Part shown: one piece after another, positions 1 through 10,500 of the stretch | How positions within the stretch are numbered: the stretch's first letter is position 1 | How the letters are laid out: the number at the start of each line of letters is the position of its first letter | From: Marsupella aquatica | Taxonomy: Eukaryota > Marchantiophyta | Reading direction: 5' to 3' | Assembly (NCBI GenBank): GCA_973895155.1 | Contig: OZ316897.1 | Coordinates: forward strand, 14,570,001-14,634,000 | DNA length: 64,000 nt | Translations under genes and position numbers: made by a program | Notes under the pieces: model-generated | Databases searched by the model: none | What the model saw: the letters and a program-made list of their open reading frames with translations, nothing else | What the model was told of the DNA's origin: nothing

Positions 1-756
1 ATTAGTCTCACTGTAAGTTGTTCAACAGTGATTGTTCATAGTGGTATTTGTTCAATGCAATCTTGAATAACATTCATTTGAATGGCTCTATGTTGAATGT
101 GCAGCTTATCCAACAAGAGGATTTGTTCCACGTCTATAGCTTGGAGCCAATAATTGCCAAGGTATATTATCTCTGGCCTAGCTCTGGCTGAAGTTGAATT
201 GAAAGTTCATTTCATGATCTATAGTGAGACTTCCATGTCATGCCGCTATTTTCCAGAGTTCTCAAGATTACTGTTTGTTCAAGTTCTTCCCTGCCCGCTT
301 CCTTGTATCTTTGGTGTTTGGTCTTCTTGGATGTGTTATTATAGATCTTCACTCTAGCAGGATTGATTGGCTCAAGCTTCTTGCAGATGGATTGGCTTAA
401 TTACGATGTAGTCGAAGCATCTTTTGTGTTAGGTCTTCTTGGATTTAATTGTTATTCTAGATCTTGACTCGAGCTTGCGGGATTTATTGGCTTGAGCTTC
501 TTGCAGGATGGATTGGCTTACGATGTAGTCAAAGCATCTCAGAAGCTTCAGCAATATACCAGGGTTTATATGTGAACCTTGTGGAAGGAGCAAGCCTCAA
601 GATACACCATTTGTTGCAGCTCTTGCTAGTCAGATAAGAGATCAATAAAAGGTATGCTTTTGTTTATGATATATGCTATGTAGTTGCACCAATAACCTCA
701 ATTGGCTATTCACTGTTTAATGAATGTTGAGGGGCTACAACATGGATGCTGAGTAA
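1..756. other. 5' flank, no gene seen, with a degenerate direct repeat
   Basis: I see no supported gene. The stretch holds an imperfect direct repeat: about 311-420 and 425-538 share blocks such as 'ggtcttcttggat', 'tcttgcag.atggattggctta' and 'cgatgtagtc.aagcatct'. The stretch may be the 5' part of the transposon-like unit that follows, since the next frames read in the same direction, but no terminal inverted repeat was found by eye. Confidence 0.4.
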
Positions 757-1479
757 ATGAATGTGGTGTGCATAGGTAAATCCACTATCCAGCAACTTAT
801 CCAACAAGCAGAGATGGCTTCTAATGTGCCCAGGATTGACATATTTTCCCACAAGGAGCACCACCGCATGGATCCTCCTTGTTGTTTCTTTTGTGATGAG
901 ACAGATGATGTGGTATTTTGTGATGGGCCTTGTAGTAGACATTTTCACTTTGTTGGTGGAGAAGGTATACATGGGCCTGCTTGCACTCCTGTCACACTGC
1001 CTGAAAACAATGACTGGACGGCACCATGGGTTTGTCAACTATGTGCTGCTGGCAAAGCTAGATGCTTTGCTTGTGGACTCATTGGCAGATTTGAGCACCC
1101 CACAGAAAATGAATCTCTTGTGCTCCATTGTGCCCACCCCGATTGCTTTTCTCATTACCACCCTGGTTGCCTTAGGGTGTTGCTTATGGTTGCAGCACTG
1201 TCTCAAAGGTCTCAGCCAGGGAATCCAAAGAGCCTAATGTGCCCAAGGCACTTTTGTGAGTATTGTAAAGTGTACAAGGATGGGATTAAGGACTTTGTCC
1301 AGTGTCGTAGGTGCCCTCGAAGTTGGTGTCATGATGAGACAACTGGGGGAGTGAAACACCTTAGGAGGTGTGTGAAGGGCAGGGACCACTGGGATGTGGA
1401 AGGCTGGCGTTTCATTTATTGTCATAGGCATAGAATAGCTGAGGGTGAACTAGTTCTTGTGCAGCCTCATGCTTCTTAG
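757..1479 (+). CDS. PHD-type zinc-finger protein, EDM2-like
   Basis: The frame encodes 240 residues and consists almost entirely of Cys/His-rich zinc-binding modules. A first PHD-like finger begins at CCFFCDETDDVVFCDGPC (about residue 42) and runs through HFHF to WVCQLC. A second begins at CFACG and includes CSHYHPGCL-like spacing (FSHYHPGCL). A third, extended module runs from CPRHFCEYC to FIYCHRHRI. This order and the closing W...YC.H.I pattern resemble the PHD region of plant EDM2-type proteins, which read histone marks and influence transposon and intronic heterochromatin. That family link is inference from pattern. The lower start at 813 would remove 18 residues outside the fingers. The frame ends 171 bases before the transposase frame, in the same orientation and the same phase, so it could be a second protein of the same mobile element, an upstream exon, or a captured host fragment. 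Confidence 0.55.
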   Translation: MNVVCIGKSTIQQLIQQAEMASNVPRIDIFSHKEHHRMDPPCCFFCDETDDVVFCDGPCSRHFHFVGGEGIHGPACTPVTLPENNDWTAPWVCQLCAAGKARCFACGLIGRFEHPTENESLVLHCAHPDCFSHYHPGCLRVLLMVAALSQRSQPGNPKSLMCPRHFCEYCKVYKDGIKDFVQCRRCPRSWCHDETTGGVKHLRRCVKGRDHWDVEGWRFIYCHRHRIAEGELVLVQPHAS

Positions 1480-1650
1480 AGTTTCACTAGACTAATCACA
1501 TGTGAACAATGACCAGCAAGTTTTTGTTTGGGTCTTCTTAAAAGCTGGTTTTGAAAAGGTTTTTTGAACAATGTCTAATTTGCTTCATATTGTGTTGTTT
1601 ACTGTGTTGTATGACAGGTTCATTGTGTATGGCAGGTCCATTATGTATCT

Positions 1651-4600
1651 GTGAATGTATTTAGAACCCTTGATACTTTAACCTACTTGAACCAATTCAT
1701 TGAAATGGCTACCCAGTTTGTAAAACTATTGCACAAAAAAAGGGATGTGGTGACTGATGGGAAAGATGAAGAACCAATAGCTGTGTTGGCGTTCAAAGAA
1801 GGTCAAACTTTAGTTGATTTTCGAAATCGAATTCCTGATTTGGTTGATTTTGATTTTGATTTCTGGGATTATAGGCTTCCTGGTCGAATGAAGGTCAAGA
1901 GTGAGAAAATGACTGAGCTGTCTGAATTGGATGGGAAAGTTGCTGTCATTGAACAAATTGGATCCTTGCCGACTGTTGGGACAGAGTTCCCATCGGTTTC
2001 TGTTGCTGTCACCCAATCAGTTGCAGTGGACTCTTTCCAAGGTGAACAACTGCAAGAAGCTCCCCCTGTGAGAGCTTCTTTTGAGTCTATTCTTATGTCT
2101 AAGGCAGCTGTCAAAGTTTGGAATGATGAATTTATAAGACTAGAGAAGTGGGTTCAAAAGAATGGTTATAAAAATCATAATTGGAGAATTCGTACATGGG
2201 ATGAAGGACAGGATGTGAGAGGCCATTTAGAGTGTCTTGAGTGCAGAGTTATCTATGGGAGGGCAGACAATTCCCAAGATAAGAAGTCAATTGCTAATCT
2301 GTTTAGCAATTTTAAGACCAAACACCTTGCCTTTGCTAAACACAAAGACAATTACTGTAGGAGAAGGGGAATTGCTATGATTGGAGTGAAGCCCTCAGAT
2401 CTTGCACAAAAGCCTGAGTTTGATTATGAGGGGGCCATAGCAACTGGCCTAGAGATAGTACAGAATTTGAATGCTGAGTGTGGAGGTGATGATGAGCTAT
2501 TTCATGTGCCCCCTGTGCCTGGTTTAGCCAATAATGCAAACAAGTGGTTCCTGTATAAGGTCAGGTGTAAGGTTTGTGGGGCAATCATGGATCTGGTTTG
2601 TAAGAAGGGGACTTTGGATCACAACCTGAGGACACACTTGGTCAGTCGGGGTCACCTGGATGTAGTTGAAGCCAGAGAGAATACTGCTGAACTTGCATTG
2701 AGATGTGGAAAGAGGGGCAGACCAAGGAAGCCAGATGAGAGGGATCAACATCCTTCACAGAATTCAATTTTAAAATTCTTCAAGGAGGATGCTTCCAATG
2801 CAAGCAGCAGCTCTGGCACAGGTGGGTCTGTAGACATTGATATGGGCCTAAGTTTGCTCTGTTGGGGAATATGGGATGAATATGTAGAGTGGAAGAATGT
2901 GAAGTATGCTGTGAAGGGTATCTTACAGGATCAGCATGGAGGACATGTATGGGATGTAAATGCCACAGTCTCTGTTGATGTCTACAATCCTAATACAAAT
3001 TCTATTGTACATATAGAAGGACTATTTAGGCATAAACAGTGTTGTAGGCTGTCCTTGTATGGTGGGGGGTTTCTGAACTTAACTTGCAGTAGATGTCATG
3101 CTATAACACTAGAAGATGACTTTCGTGGGCGGGTGCACAGGGAAGCGGAGGCTTTAGCAAAGAGAGGGGAAAGAAGCACAGAGGGTGGTTTGAATGCACG
3201 CTACTTGACACGTCCAGAGTTGACCACACAGATGCATGGTCTCAATGTCAAGAGAAGAAAAGAGAGATGGTTGTTGGCATTACAAACTCAGAAAGTGTGT
3301 GCCCTTAGTACTAGGAAGAGAAAATTGCAAGAACTGTTAGGAGTAGCTGTAGACAGAAAAGATTTGAGACTTTTCCTAATGAGTATAGTCAATGGTCATA
3401 GGAATGGTGCATTTGGTGGAAAAGAAGGTCTGTGGGATTTTCTGAAAGATGTAGGTAGAAATTTGGAGAGAAGTGCAAGGGGGTTTCGTTATAGTCAGAA
3501 AACAAAAGCCATAGCTCAGGCTATGTTTCAATATGGGGGCCGGCAGGTGGCCCATGTTTTTGCAAGGAACTTAGCTGGGCCAAGCCTGAAGACACTAAAA
3601 CGAGATAGAGCAAAATTTGTTCAATTTCGTGCTGGAAATAGGCCAGAAACATTCAAGGAGGTGGCTCGAATTCTGTCTGCTGCAAAGGAGATGTTGGGAA
3701 TTGAAGGACATGTACCTGTCATGCTTGCAGAGGATGAAACTAGGATCAAGGAAAGCCCAAGGTATGTTTGCATATTATAGCACATAATGATGCAATTGAA
3801 GGTGAAGATTATTTGTGATGCATAGTTTTGCCAATTCTTTGAAATTGACTTGGTTTTCATTTGAAATTGGCTCTCTGCAGGTGGGAGGCCAAATATGACA
3901 CTCTGATTGGGTTTTGTGGCCATAAGGATGGGCATACCTGTGAATTTGGATTAGAAATTCTTGTAGGTGATGGTGAGGATGGCTATAACAAGATTGTAAA
4001 TACATTTGAGGATTTTAACAAGGGAATGTATGCTAGAGTTGTCATTGTGAATCCATTGCATGTTGGAATGCCAAAGTTGGCCCTCTGTGCTATATCAACA
4101 TGTAACAAGTTCAAGGCAGAATGGGTTAGAGAGCACTGGAAGCAATTGAAAGAATCTTGGGATCTGCATTGCAGAGACTCTGTAGGTCCTTTGCTTGGGC
4201 ATGCTAGTGATGGTGATGCAAGGCGCAGGAAATTGATGTTAGAAGATTACAGAGGAGCTAATGGGTCTTACCCTAGGTTTTCTGTAGGGTGGGAAGGATG
4301 GCCTTACTCAGTTGCCATATTGCCTAATGGGGACCTATATGGTTTTGGTGATCAAGACCAGCCTCACAATGGGAAAAAGTTGATTAACCCACTAGATCAA
4401 GTGTCCTCAATAATGGCACTTGGAGACCAACATGCTTCCCTATTTCATGTTTGTAATGTGTACAATAACTATCCAATCTATCAACATGGATTGAATTGGG
4501 ATGATGTGAACAGATCCGACCATCAAAACTGGGCTGGTCCCCAAAGGATAGCATCAGAAAAGGTGCGTGACTGTTTAGCAGATCTGCATGGAAGAATTGA

Positions 4601-6272
4601 TCTGTTGCATGAACGAAGTTTGGGGACAGAGTTGTATCTGCAGATTTGTGCAGACTATATTGACATTTTCTACTCCCAGAGACATGACCTGAGGACTAGA
4701 GTGAAGCTGGCAGGCAAAGTTTCTTGGTTCTTTTGATTGTGGAGGTTGTAGTTGAGGTATGGTGATCATGCTGTAGGTGGAAATGTTGCTTCACATACAG
4801 AGAGAAATATGATTTCAATCCAGGCTTTTCATGATGTTAACATGTCATGTCAATTTATTGTATTGCTTATATGTGCATTTCGTGATAAGTTTTCTCACTT
4901 GTGTATTCCATTTCATGAGTTAGGTTCTGATTGTTGTGAGATATTTTTCAGCAAAGTAGGTGGAATGAGTGGCCATGAGAGGAATTATGATTTTGGCTCC
5001 TTGTTGGACAGTGCTGTTGGGTTAAATCATCTTGCTGGATTAGAATGTGGACCAGAGGGCTTGAAAGTAGCTCGATCACATAAAAAGCAAGATCATGTAT
5101 GGGCCAAGCTTCATCCTTTACTTGAAGGTGAAGATGCACCTAATCTTTTTGATTACTCTAAAGTGCAAACTAATGAGTTGGTGGTTGCAGCCTTGAAAGA
5201 AGGTTTTGAAGAAGCAAGAGAGTTTCTTAGAAGGTTACAAATGTCTCCCAGAAGTGATCTGCCAGCGATGTGGACTCACCCTTGGGATGTGGAAGTTCAG
5301 ACATGGCCAGATTCAGCTATAATAGCAGAGGCAGTTATTGTTGACGATTCTGAAGAGCATGTAGAGCACAGATCTCCAATTGGACCTCGTCCAGAAGGAG
5401 ATTTTCATGAATTTGAAGACCCTGAGGAAGATCTAAATCGAATTGATGCATGGTTGACAGATGAGCTAACCATTCCTGATGATGTTTTGCAGGATGGGGT
5501 TGAGTTAGACATACCAGAACCTCATTCTGTGGAGGTAGATACTTTGGGGCATGAGGTTCGTCATGTGCTGTCTTCTGTTGTAGCTGAGTTTACACAGTCT
5601 TTTCAGAGCCCTCTACAGGAAAAGAAGAAGGTTTTGCCTATAGTTACATATGAGGGCAGAACAATTTACAAATCAACTTTGGTGAGTCAACTAGTGGGCA
5701 ACCCTCATTTGTCTAAAGATAGGCTGACAAGGGTGAAGCAAGTGGCATACTATAATCTTGGTAAGAGGAAACAATGTGATCCGAATACTGTGACTTGTTT
5801 TGTTGATGTTGGGAGTGATTGTGGAGTAGCATTTGAAAGTGCTAATGATGCAGGCCCTTCTACAAGATCAAAAAAGGGGAAAGGTAAGGGAAGAGGTAAA
5901 TCTAGGATTCAAGAGCCAGTAGTGCAAGCAAAGAAAGAATTTTGGCTTGGTCGGATTATGATGATGAGACAAAAAATTAAAGGACAATGGACTAGAGTGA
6001 GATCTGCTATTGATTTGCTTGATAGACCAACACCTCCTCATGGACACGTAGGGAGTATTTGTCAGTTCTTGTTCAATTGGTATAAGCCAACAAGCTCAAG
6101 CAAAGTTGAATTCACTTATGATACAACTGATTTACAATGGATTGATATAGAAATGGTGATGACTAATGTTACTTTAACCATGAAACAAGGGATTGGTTTA
6201 GTGTATGTGATAGATCGAGTTGATAAACAAGCTTTGGATACTTATTTGGAGACCATGTCTAGAGTTGAATGA
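1651..6272 (+). pseudogene. P/THAP9-like DDE transposase, two exons, two in-frame stops
   Basis: I read exon 1 as 1651-3761, an intron at 3762-3880 (AG|GTATGT ... CTCTCTGCAG), and exon 2 as 3881-6272. Joining the exons keeps the frame (SPR|WEAKYD). In-frame TGA (4734-4736) and TAG (4749-4751) interrupt exon 2; the frame on both sides is identical, so these are nonsense changes rather than an intron. The N-terminal half has Cys2-His-type fingers (LECLEC...KHLAFAKH; VRCKVCG...LRTHLVSRGH). The core carries, in order, LAEDETRIKE, W..KYDTLIGFCG, GHASDGDARRR, DQPHNGKKLINPL, RVKLAGKV and GSDCCEIFFSKVGG. This order (D, then D, then a D..H..K..N insertion motif, then E..FS) is that of P-element/THAP9-type RNase H-fold transposases. 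hAT or Kolobok are alternatives. The roughly 200-residue tail, with a basic stretch and WLGRIMMM...FNWY, is unassigned. The locus is probably inactive. Confidence 0.5.
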
Positions 6273-6344
6273 TTTTCATGCATCAATAGTCATGGTAGTG
6301 GTTTTAGTATGTATAGGGGATAGGTTAGGGGAATAGGCTAGGGG

Positions 6345-6405
6345 GTGGCAGATTTGGATACTTGAGCTTCTTGCTCAATCAGGGGTTCAATTCCCCTTTG
6401 CCACG
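6345..6405 (+). other. tRNA-like sequence lacking a D arm (tRNA pseudogene or SINE head)
   Basis: An acceptor-like stem pairs GTGGCAG (6345-6351) with TTGCCAC (6398-6404), with six Watson-Crick pairs and one G-T. An anticodon-like arm pairs TTGAG with CTCAA (6362-6366 and 6374-6378) around the 7-nt loop CTTCTTG. A T arm pairs AGGGG with CCCCT around TTCAATT, and GGTTCAATTCC fits the internal promoter B box. Only ten bases lie where the D arm should be. The middle hairpin could instead be the long variable arm of a deleted Leu/Ser-type tRNA. A tRNA-derived SINE remnant is equally possible. Confidence 0.35.
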
Positions 6406-6721
6406 GACACTCACCATTCAGATTCTTGACTCAATTCCTTTTTGGTATACCTACCTTTCACATCAGACAAGCACAGCAGATTGCAATATGAATAACTCAT
6501 ACTGTATATTGCTGAAGCTTCTACTAGAATTGGTATTCTTAGTGGAAGCATCAACACTATATACTATCAGTTTTCCATGAGATATGGATGCCTAAGGAGC
6601 ACATTAGGGTTCAAATAAACTTGACAAAGACCCAGATAAGGTGCGCATTTGAATGAACTTTTCTTTTCTTACTAAGGGGTGTTTAATTCACAACAAAACT
6701 TTACTTAACTATTTTTAGGGG

Positions 6722-7378
6722 TCAAAATGTTAGGATTTGGAATTCTTCTAAGTATGATAGGGAAGGGGAAATAAAAATTTTACTTAATAAGTTAGGGGTG
6801 CAAGGGTCCAAAACGTCGAGCGTGATATGGGGGTCTCTATATACTGAGGCCCCCGAGTCAGACTTCTCCCCTGAAAGAGTGACTCCCACATTGATCAGCT
6901 TCTTGAGAACCGCCTTGACATCAGTAATGTGCTCCCACACAAACTGTCGGATCCCATCACTCCTCAGGGTCTCATCCTTCCCTTCAGCCAAGCAACCCTT
7001 AATTGGGACATCGTCAATGAACGGTCTTGCTTTTTCCGGAATGAACGGCTCCAAGATTTTACTCATCGCATTTTGCATATGCGCTACTGAGTTTGTCGCC
7101 CCTTGAGGAAGAGTGCACATCCTCAAGAGGCCCAACGGGGTCCTCATAGTCGTAATGTCGCGGCTCTCTTGCGCCAACTGGAACTGGTCGTAACCAGAAA
7201 ACAAGTCATCCATGGAATAGATCGCCCTTCCAGCGAACTCCTTCGCAAACTCATCCACGAGTTGCCCAACTCCCACATTCCTGATGGTCACCTTGTTCGG
7301 AGGTTGCGTATCCTGAATGAACCTCAAGCTTCCATTTTTCTTCCTCACCGTAAACCATCTGTTCGAGTGACCAACTCC
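6722..7378 (-). pseudogene. pol: gypsy reverse transcriptase fragment (element A)
   Basis: Minus-strand reading from about 7378 gives SNRWFTVRKKNGSLRFIQ and then NKVTIRN, the fingers region of gypsy reverse transcriptase, followed by SMDDLFSGYDQFQL, RTPLGL, LPQGATNS and the catalytic FIDD box at 7010-7021. Homology fades after SGEKSDSGASVY, and the frame then runs into unrelated sequence before a stop at 6722. The phase differs from gag, and protease is absent. The fragment therefore records a deletion that joined gag directly to the middle of pol. It cannot encode a working polymerase. Confidence 0.75.
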
Positions 7379-9240
7379 TTTGCAGGGATGAACTCAAGCG
7401 GGTCAACCGCTTCCGTGGCAAGAAAGTTGACGTTAGCATCTTTGAGTGGGGGTGGTGGCCCCTTCTTCTCTGGTGCTTCGGCTTGTTGAGCCTTGATTGC
7501 TTCCAAGGTTGGACAGTGTGGTGCAAGATGTCCCTCCCCCTTACATAATTGACACAACCGGGAAAAATCTCCGTTCCCTTGACGTGTGGGCTTCGGGCAC
7601 ACGTTAGCGTAGTGGCCAACCACTCTACAATTGTAACAGATAGGGATCTTTCTTACTCCCGGATACGGTGGCCTATTCCCGGGAGTAGCGTTGGAATAGT
7701 TGGCATATGGGGGTGCTCCAGCGTTAGTCGAGATCCCATGAATGCTCCTTGGTCCCGGGTTGAGCGGCTGCACACTATACACATTGGCCTCCGGTGGCTC
7801 CTCCATGAAGTACTCGACTGGCCCCTCCGTTGCATAGGAAGAGGTTGAGTAGCTAGCTCCTTCTACGTCCTCCTCCCGTACTTGGAAGACCTTGGCTGGT
7901 TCTCCCGTTGGACACTCCTTCGGGGCATGACCAAACTTCATGCACTTGGTGCACCACACGTTGGCTCTCTCTACTGGAACCTTTCTCCTCTCTGGCTTGA
8001 GACTTGCAAAGTGCACCTTCAACGCTTTCATTTGCTCTGTCAACTCATTATACCTGGCCTCTTGCTCCTTGAGACGTCTTGCCGTAGACAATGGGGTAAC
8101 GGCCACCATGAATAGCACAACTTCTCGATGAGTCAACTTCTTGGCCTTCTTGGACAACTTCTTCTTCCTCTTCTTTCGCTTCTCAGCTTCTGACTCTGTA
8201 GTGTCTGACTCTGTAGTGCTCTCAGAGTCCTCGGATTTATCACTACCATCCGACTCGGATTCACTTGATTCCTCACTAGAGGAACTGTCCACAGGCTTCA
8301 ACTTCTTTCTTCGGCAGCGCTTGCTCGTGGCATCGGCGGCAGTGTATGACTCCACTGCTGCAATAGCCTCAGCCAATGTGGTTGGCTTGGCCTGTCGTAC
8401 AAAGAACCCCATCTTGCTTGGTAGGGCAGCTACAAACCATGCTTGTCGCATAGCATCGTCGGTACGGGCTTGTATTCGTCGTACCAACTTCTGGAATCTT
8501 TGCAAGAACCTCCGTAGCGACTCTTTCTTCTTCATCCTAAGTTGACCCACCTTCAACAGGGATGTGGCTTCCACTCCAATAGATCGGAACTCCTTCAAAA
8601 ATGCTTGCTTGAACAAAGCCCAATCAGCTTTCACGTTGGGTAGCAACGAGATGAACCATGGGCCTGCCTCCCCCCTCATCATTCCGGGAATGATAGTGAG
8701 CTTGTGGGCAGATTCTCCTTTGGCTTCAGCGATCCCTTCGAACTCTTCAATCCATTCGTCTGGATCATCTTTTGGTCTTCCTTTGAAGGGTACGTACTGA
8801 ACACGGGTACGTTGAGCAGCTGCCATTGGTGCAGCTGGTCCCCGTATCAACACAGGCGGTAATGGCGTATGTTGGGCCACCGGTAACGGCAATGCTGATA
8901 GGTGTGAGATGATTTGTGGCAATGCAATGAGCTCTGGGATCAAATTTGGCCGTAACTCAGACTGCACCAACACAAAGGGCTCCCCTTCTTCTAGCACATG
9001 ATCTACGTCTGGCTCTTTGTCTGGATGTATGGCCTCGTTGTGTTGAGACCCTTCTTGCGGCACACCAACTTGTTCTTCCAGCTCCCGTGGCAACCTCCTC
9101 TCTTCTGCAAGCCGTAATCGTTCTTCGGCCGCAACCCAAGAGGGCCCTCGGTCTAGCTCAGGCGTACGTGAGTGTTGGGGGCTTGCTCTTCCTCCTCTTC
9201 TTCCTCTCAGCATCCCATTAGACCTGCATGCCAAGCTCAC
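7345..9240 (-). CDS. gag: gypsy Gag polyprotein (element A)
   Basis: An intact frame of 631 residues. The N-terminal third is Arg/Glu/Pro-rich. A retrotransposon capsid (retro-gag) domain follows from about residue 145, with the typical GRPKDDPDEWIEEFE start and FLKEFRSIG...LRRFLQRFQ. Next is a Ser/Glu/Asp-rich acidic run and a Lys-rich run. Three CCHC-type zinc knuckles come last: CTKCMKFGHAPKEC (about 430), CYNCRVVGHYANVC (about 535) and CQLCKGEGHLAPHC (about 563). Three knuckles in one plant gypsy Gag is more than the usual one or two. Gag packages element RNA into virus-like particles. The frame ends at TGA just after it meets reverse-transcriptase sequence in another phase, so its last residues are not native Gag. 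The long open frame suggests that decay is recent or that selection persisted for some time. Confidence 0.8.
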   Translation of the reverse strand: MSLACRSNGMLRGRRGGRASPQHSRTPELDRGPSWVAAEERLRLAEERRLPRELEEQVGVPQEGSQHNEAIHPDKEPDVDHVLEEGEPFVLVQSELRPNLIPELIALPQIISHLSALPLPVAQHTPLPPVLIRGPAAPMAAAQRTRVQYVPFKGRPKDDPDEWIEEFEGIAEAKGESAHKLTIIPGMMRGEAGPWFISLLPNVKADWALFKQAFLKEFRSIGVEATSLLKVGQLRMKKKESLRRFLQRFQKLVRRIQARTDDAMRQAWFVAALPSKMGFFVRQAKPTTLAEAIAAVESYTAADATSKRCRRKKLKPVDSSSSEESSESESDGSDKSEDSESTTESDTTESEAEKRKKRKKKLSKKAKKLTHREVVLFMVAVTPLSTARRLKEQEARYNELTEQMKALKVHFASLKPERRKVPVERANVWCTKCMKFGHAPKECPTGEPAKVFQVREEDVEGASYSTSSYATEGPVEYFMEEPPEANVYSVQPLNPGPRSIHGISTNAGAPPYANYSNATPGNRPPYPGVRKIPICYNCRVVGHYANVCPKPTRQGNGDFSRLCQLCKGEGHLAPHCPTLEAIKAQQAEAPEKKGPPPPLKDANVNFLATEAVDPLEFIPAKELVTRTDGLR

Positions 9241-9362
9241 AAAAATAATATCACCAACAAATCTTCCTCAAAACATCAACCGTCGCAAGCTGCGTTGTGG
9301 TTGATACGCCTGAACTCCAAATAGACGTAGCTCCCCTCCTCCTGCAACCAACAAGGAGAAGG

Positions 9363-9381
9363 ATCCTCGGCAGCGGCGCCA
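9363..9381 (-). promoter_or_regulatory. primer-binding site, tRNA-Asp type
   Basis: Read on the minus strand, TGGCGCCGCTGCCGAGGAT matches the complement of the 3' end of plant tRNA-Asp at all but two positions. This is the usual minus-strand primer site of many plant Ty3/gypsy elements. It lies just upstream of gag element A and fixes where its 5' LTR should end. Confidence 0.7.
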
Positions 9382-10500
9382 AAAACAAGGACCACACTTA
9401 TGTCACCTGCTTATCAAACGATTTACACGACAAATACATATTTACTCCTACTAAAATTGTTTGTTATCGTATGACGGGAACGTGGAGGGACGCTATTAGG
9501 ATTCTATTGCATGTAGGATGAGTATGTTTATTTCCGCTCCCGGAAATGTAGTTTTTGATCAAGTCTACCGACTAGTCCCGCTGCTTTTGATCAAGTCCCA
9601 TGGACTACGCCACACACACACACTCCTACTGGTCGTCGCTGGAGTGCTGTCACCACCCCTCCCTACTCACATGGTTGACCAAACCGTGCAAGGATTCCTT
9701 AGACGTTTCTTGGGGAAAGAACACAATCGTGAACCAGAAAAGGTAACACCACAACAAAACTTGAGGAATCAAACCAAATCCATATCTTTTGGCAAAACGT
9801 CGTAACACATTGCAAGGACAACCCGGCCTCCTGCCGTCTGCCCAACTACTGCCTCACTGGGACAAGTGCTACACCTCTACCTCACTACTCTGGCTTGATT
9901 CCCTCTTCTGGCTATGAGCTAACTCCCATAAGCAAACACTAGACTGAGTTCCCCCCCCACTACTACGGGGCTCTCCCCCTAAATACCAAAAAACACACAA
10001 AAGCACCCCTCCACAACGATGGCGGCTTACCCTAGCGGCGCCGCTAAACCCTTCACTAAGAAACCCCTAAACTAAAAGCATGCGGCACACACATGCTTCT
10101 AAAACCCTAAACCCTAAACTAACAATGGGGCCGATGGTGCCTTCGACGGCGCCCCAACATTACTCCGTGAACCGTGAAATTGCAAGGAACCCCACAATGG
10201 CCGAAACTAGGTGCCCTTCCACTTGCACTTCTGAGTTCACCCCTGGATAGCCCTCCTCCTCCTGATCATGAATCACTCAACCGCTCTTGAAACGTACATT
10301 GGACAACCAAGTTATGGCCGTTTTAGTATCCCATAAACCCAACTTCGTCGGGCCCTAACTTACTCATCCTGGCTCCGTTTGAGGAGCGCCGCCCCTTGTT
10401 GGAATCAGCTCCGCGAGTTCTTTCCAACAAGCCCATGTGTGACCCCTCACAAAAAAGTTGGAAAGTCCAGGGGCCGTACAACCACGTCCGTACGACCACT
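9382..10500 (-). mobile_element. probable 5' LTR region of gypsy element A
   Basis: The stretch upstream (minus sense) of the primer-binding site has no gene. A candidate LTR end (TG on the plus strand) lies at about 9408, which would leave some 26 bases before the primer site. A second LTR copy was not recognised in the window, so the limits are inferred. It contains a C9 run near 9950 and two telomere-like AAACCCT units near 10100, too few to mean anything. Confidence 0.35.

Larger units (their letters stand above)
6722..9381 (-). mobile_element. Ty3/gypsy-type retrotransposon remnant A
   Basis: On the minus strand this runs from a primer-binding site (9363-9381) through gag (9240-7345) into a truncated reverse transcriptase (about 7378-6722). 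Protease, the N-terminal part of the reverse transcriptase, RNase H and integrase are missing, so the element is internally deleted and cut short at its 3' side. No 3' LTR was recognised next to 6722. The sequence between 6406 and 6721 holds no gene that I can support. Confidence 0.75.

Noticed and set aside
4737-4940. A second intron in the transposase gene
   Set aside because: Frame is the same on both sides of the stops at 4734 and 4749 and the sequence in between and beyond fits the protein, so nonsense mutations are simpler.
7549-9221. Several plus-strand open frames opposite gypsy gag
   Set aside because: Antisense shadows of the Gag frame, low-complexity peptides.
9297-9805. Small plus-strand frames near the gypsy primer site
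   Set aside because: They overlap the primer-binding site and the LTR region and encode no recognisable protein.
10095-10120. Telomere-like AAACCCT units
   Set aside because: Only two perfect units with degenerate neighbours; no interstitial telomere array.
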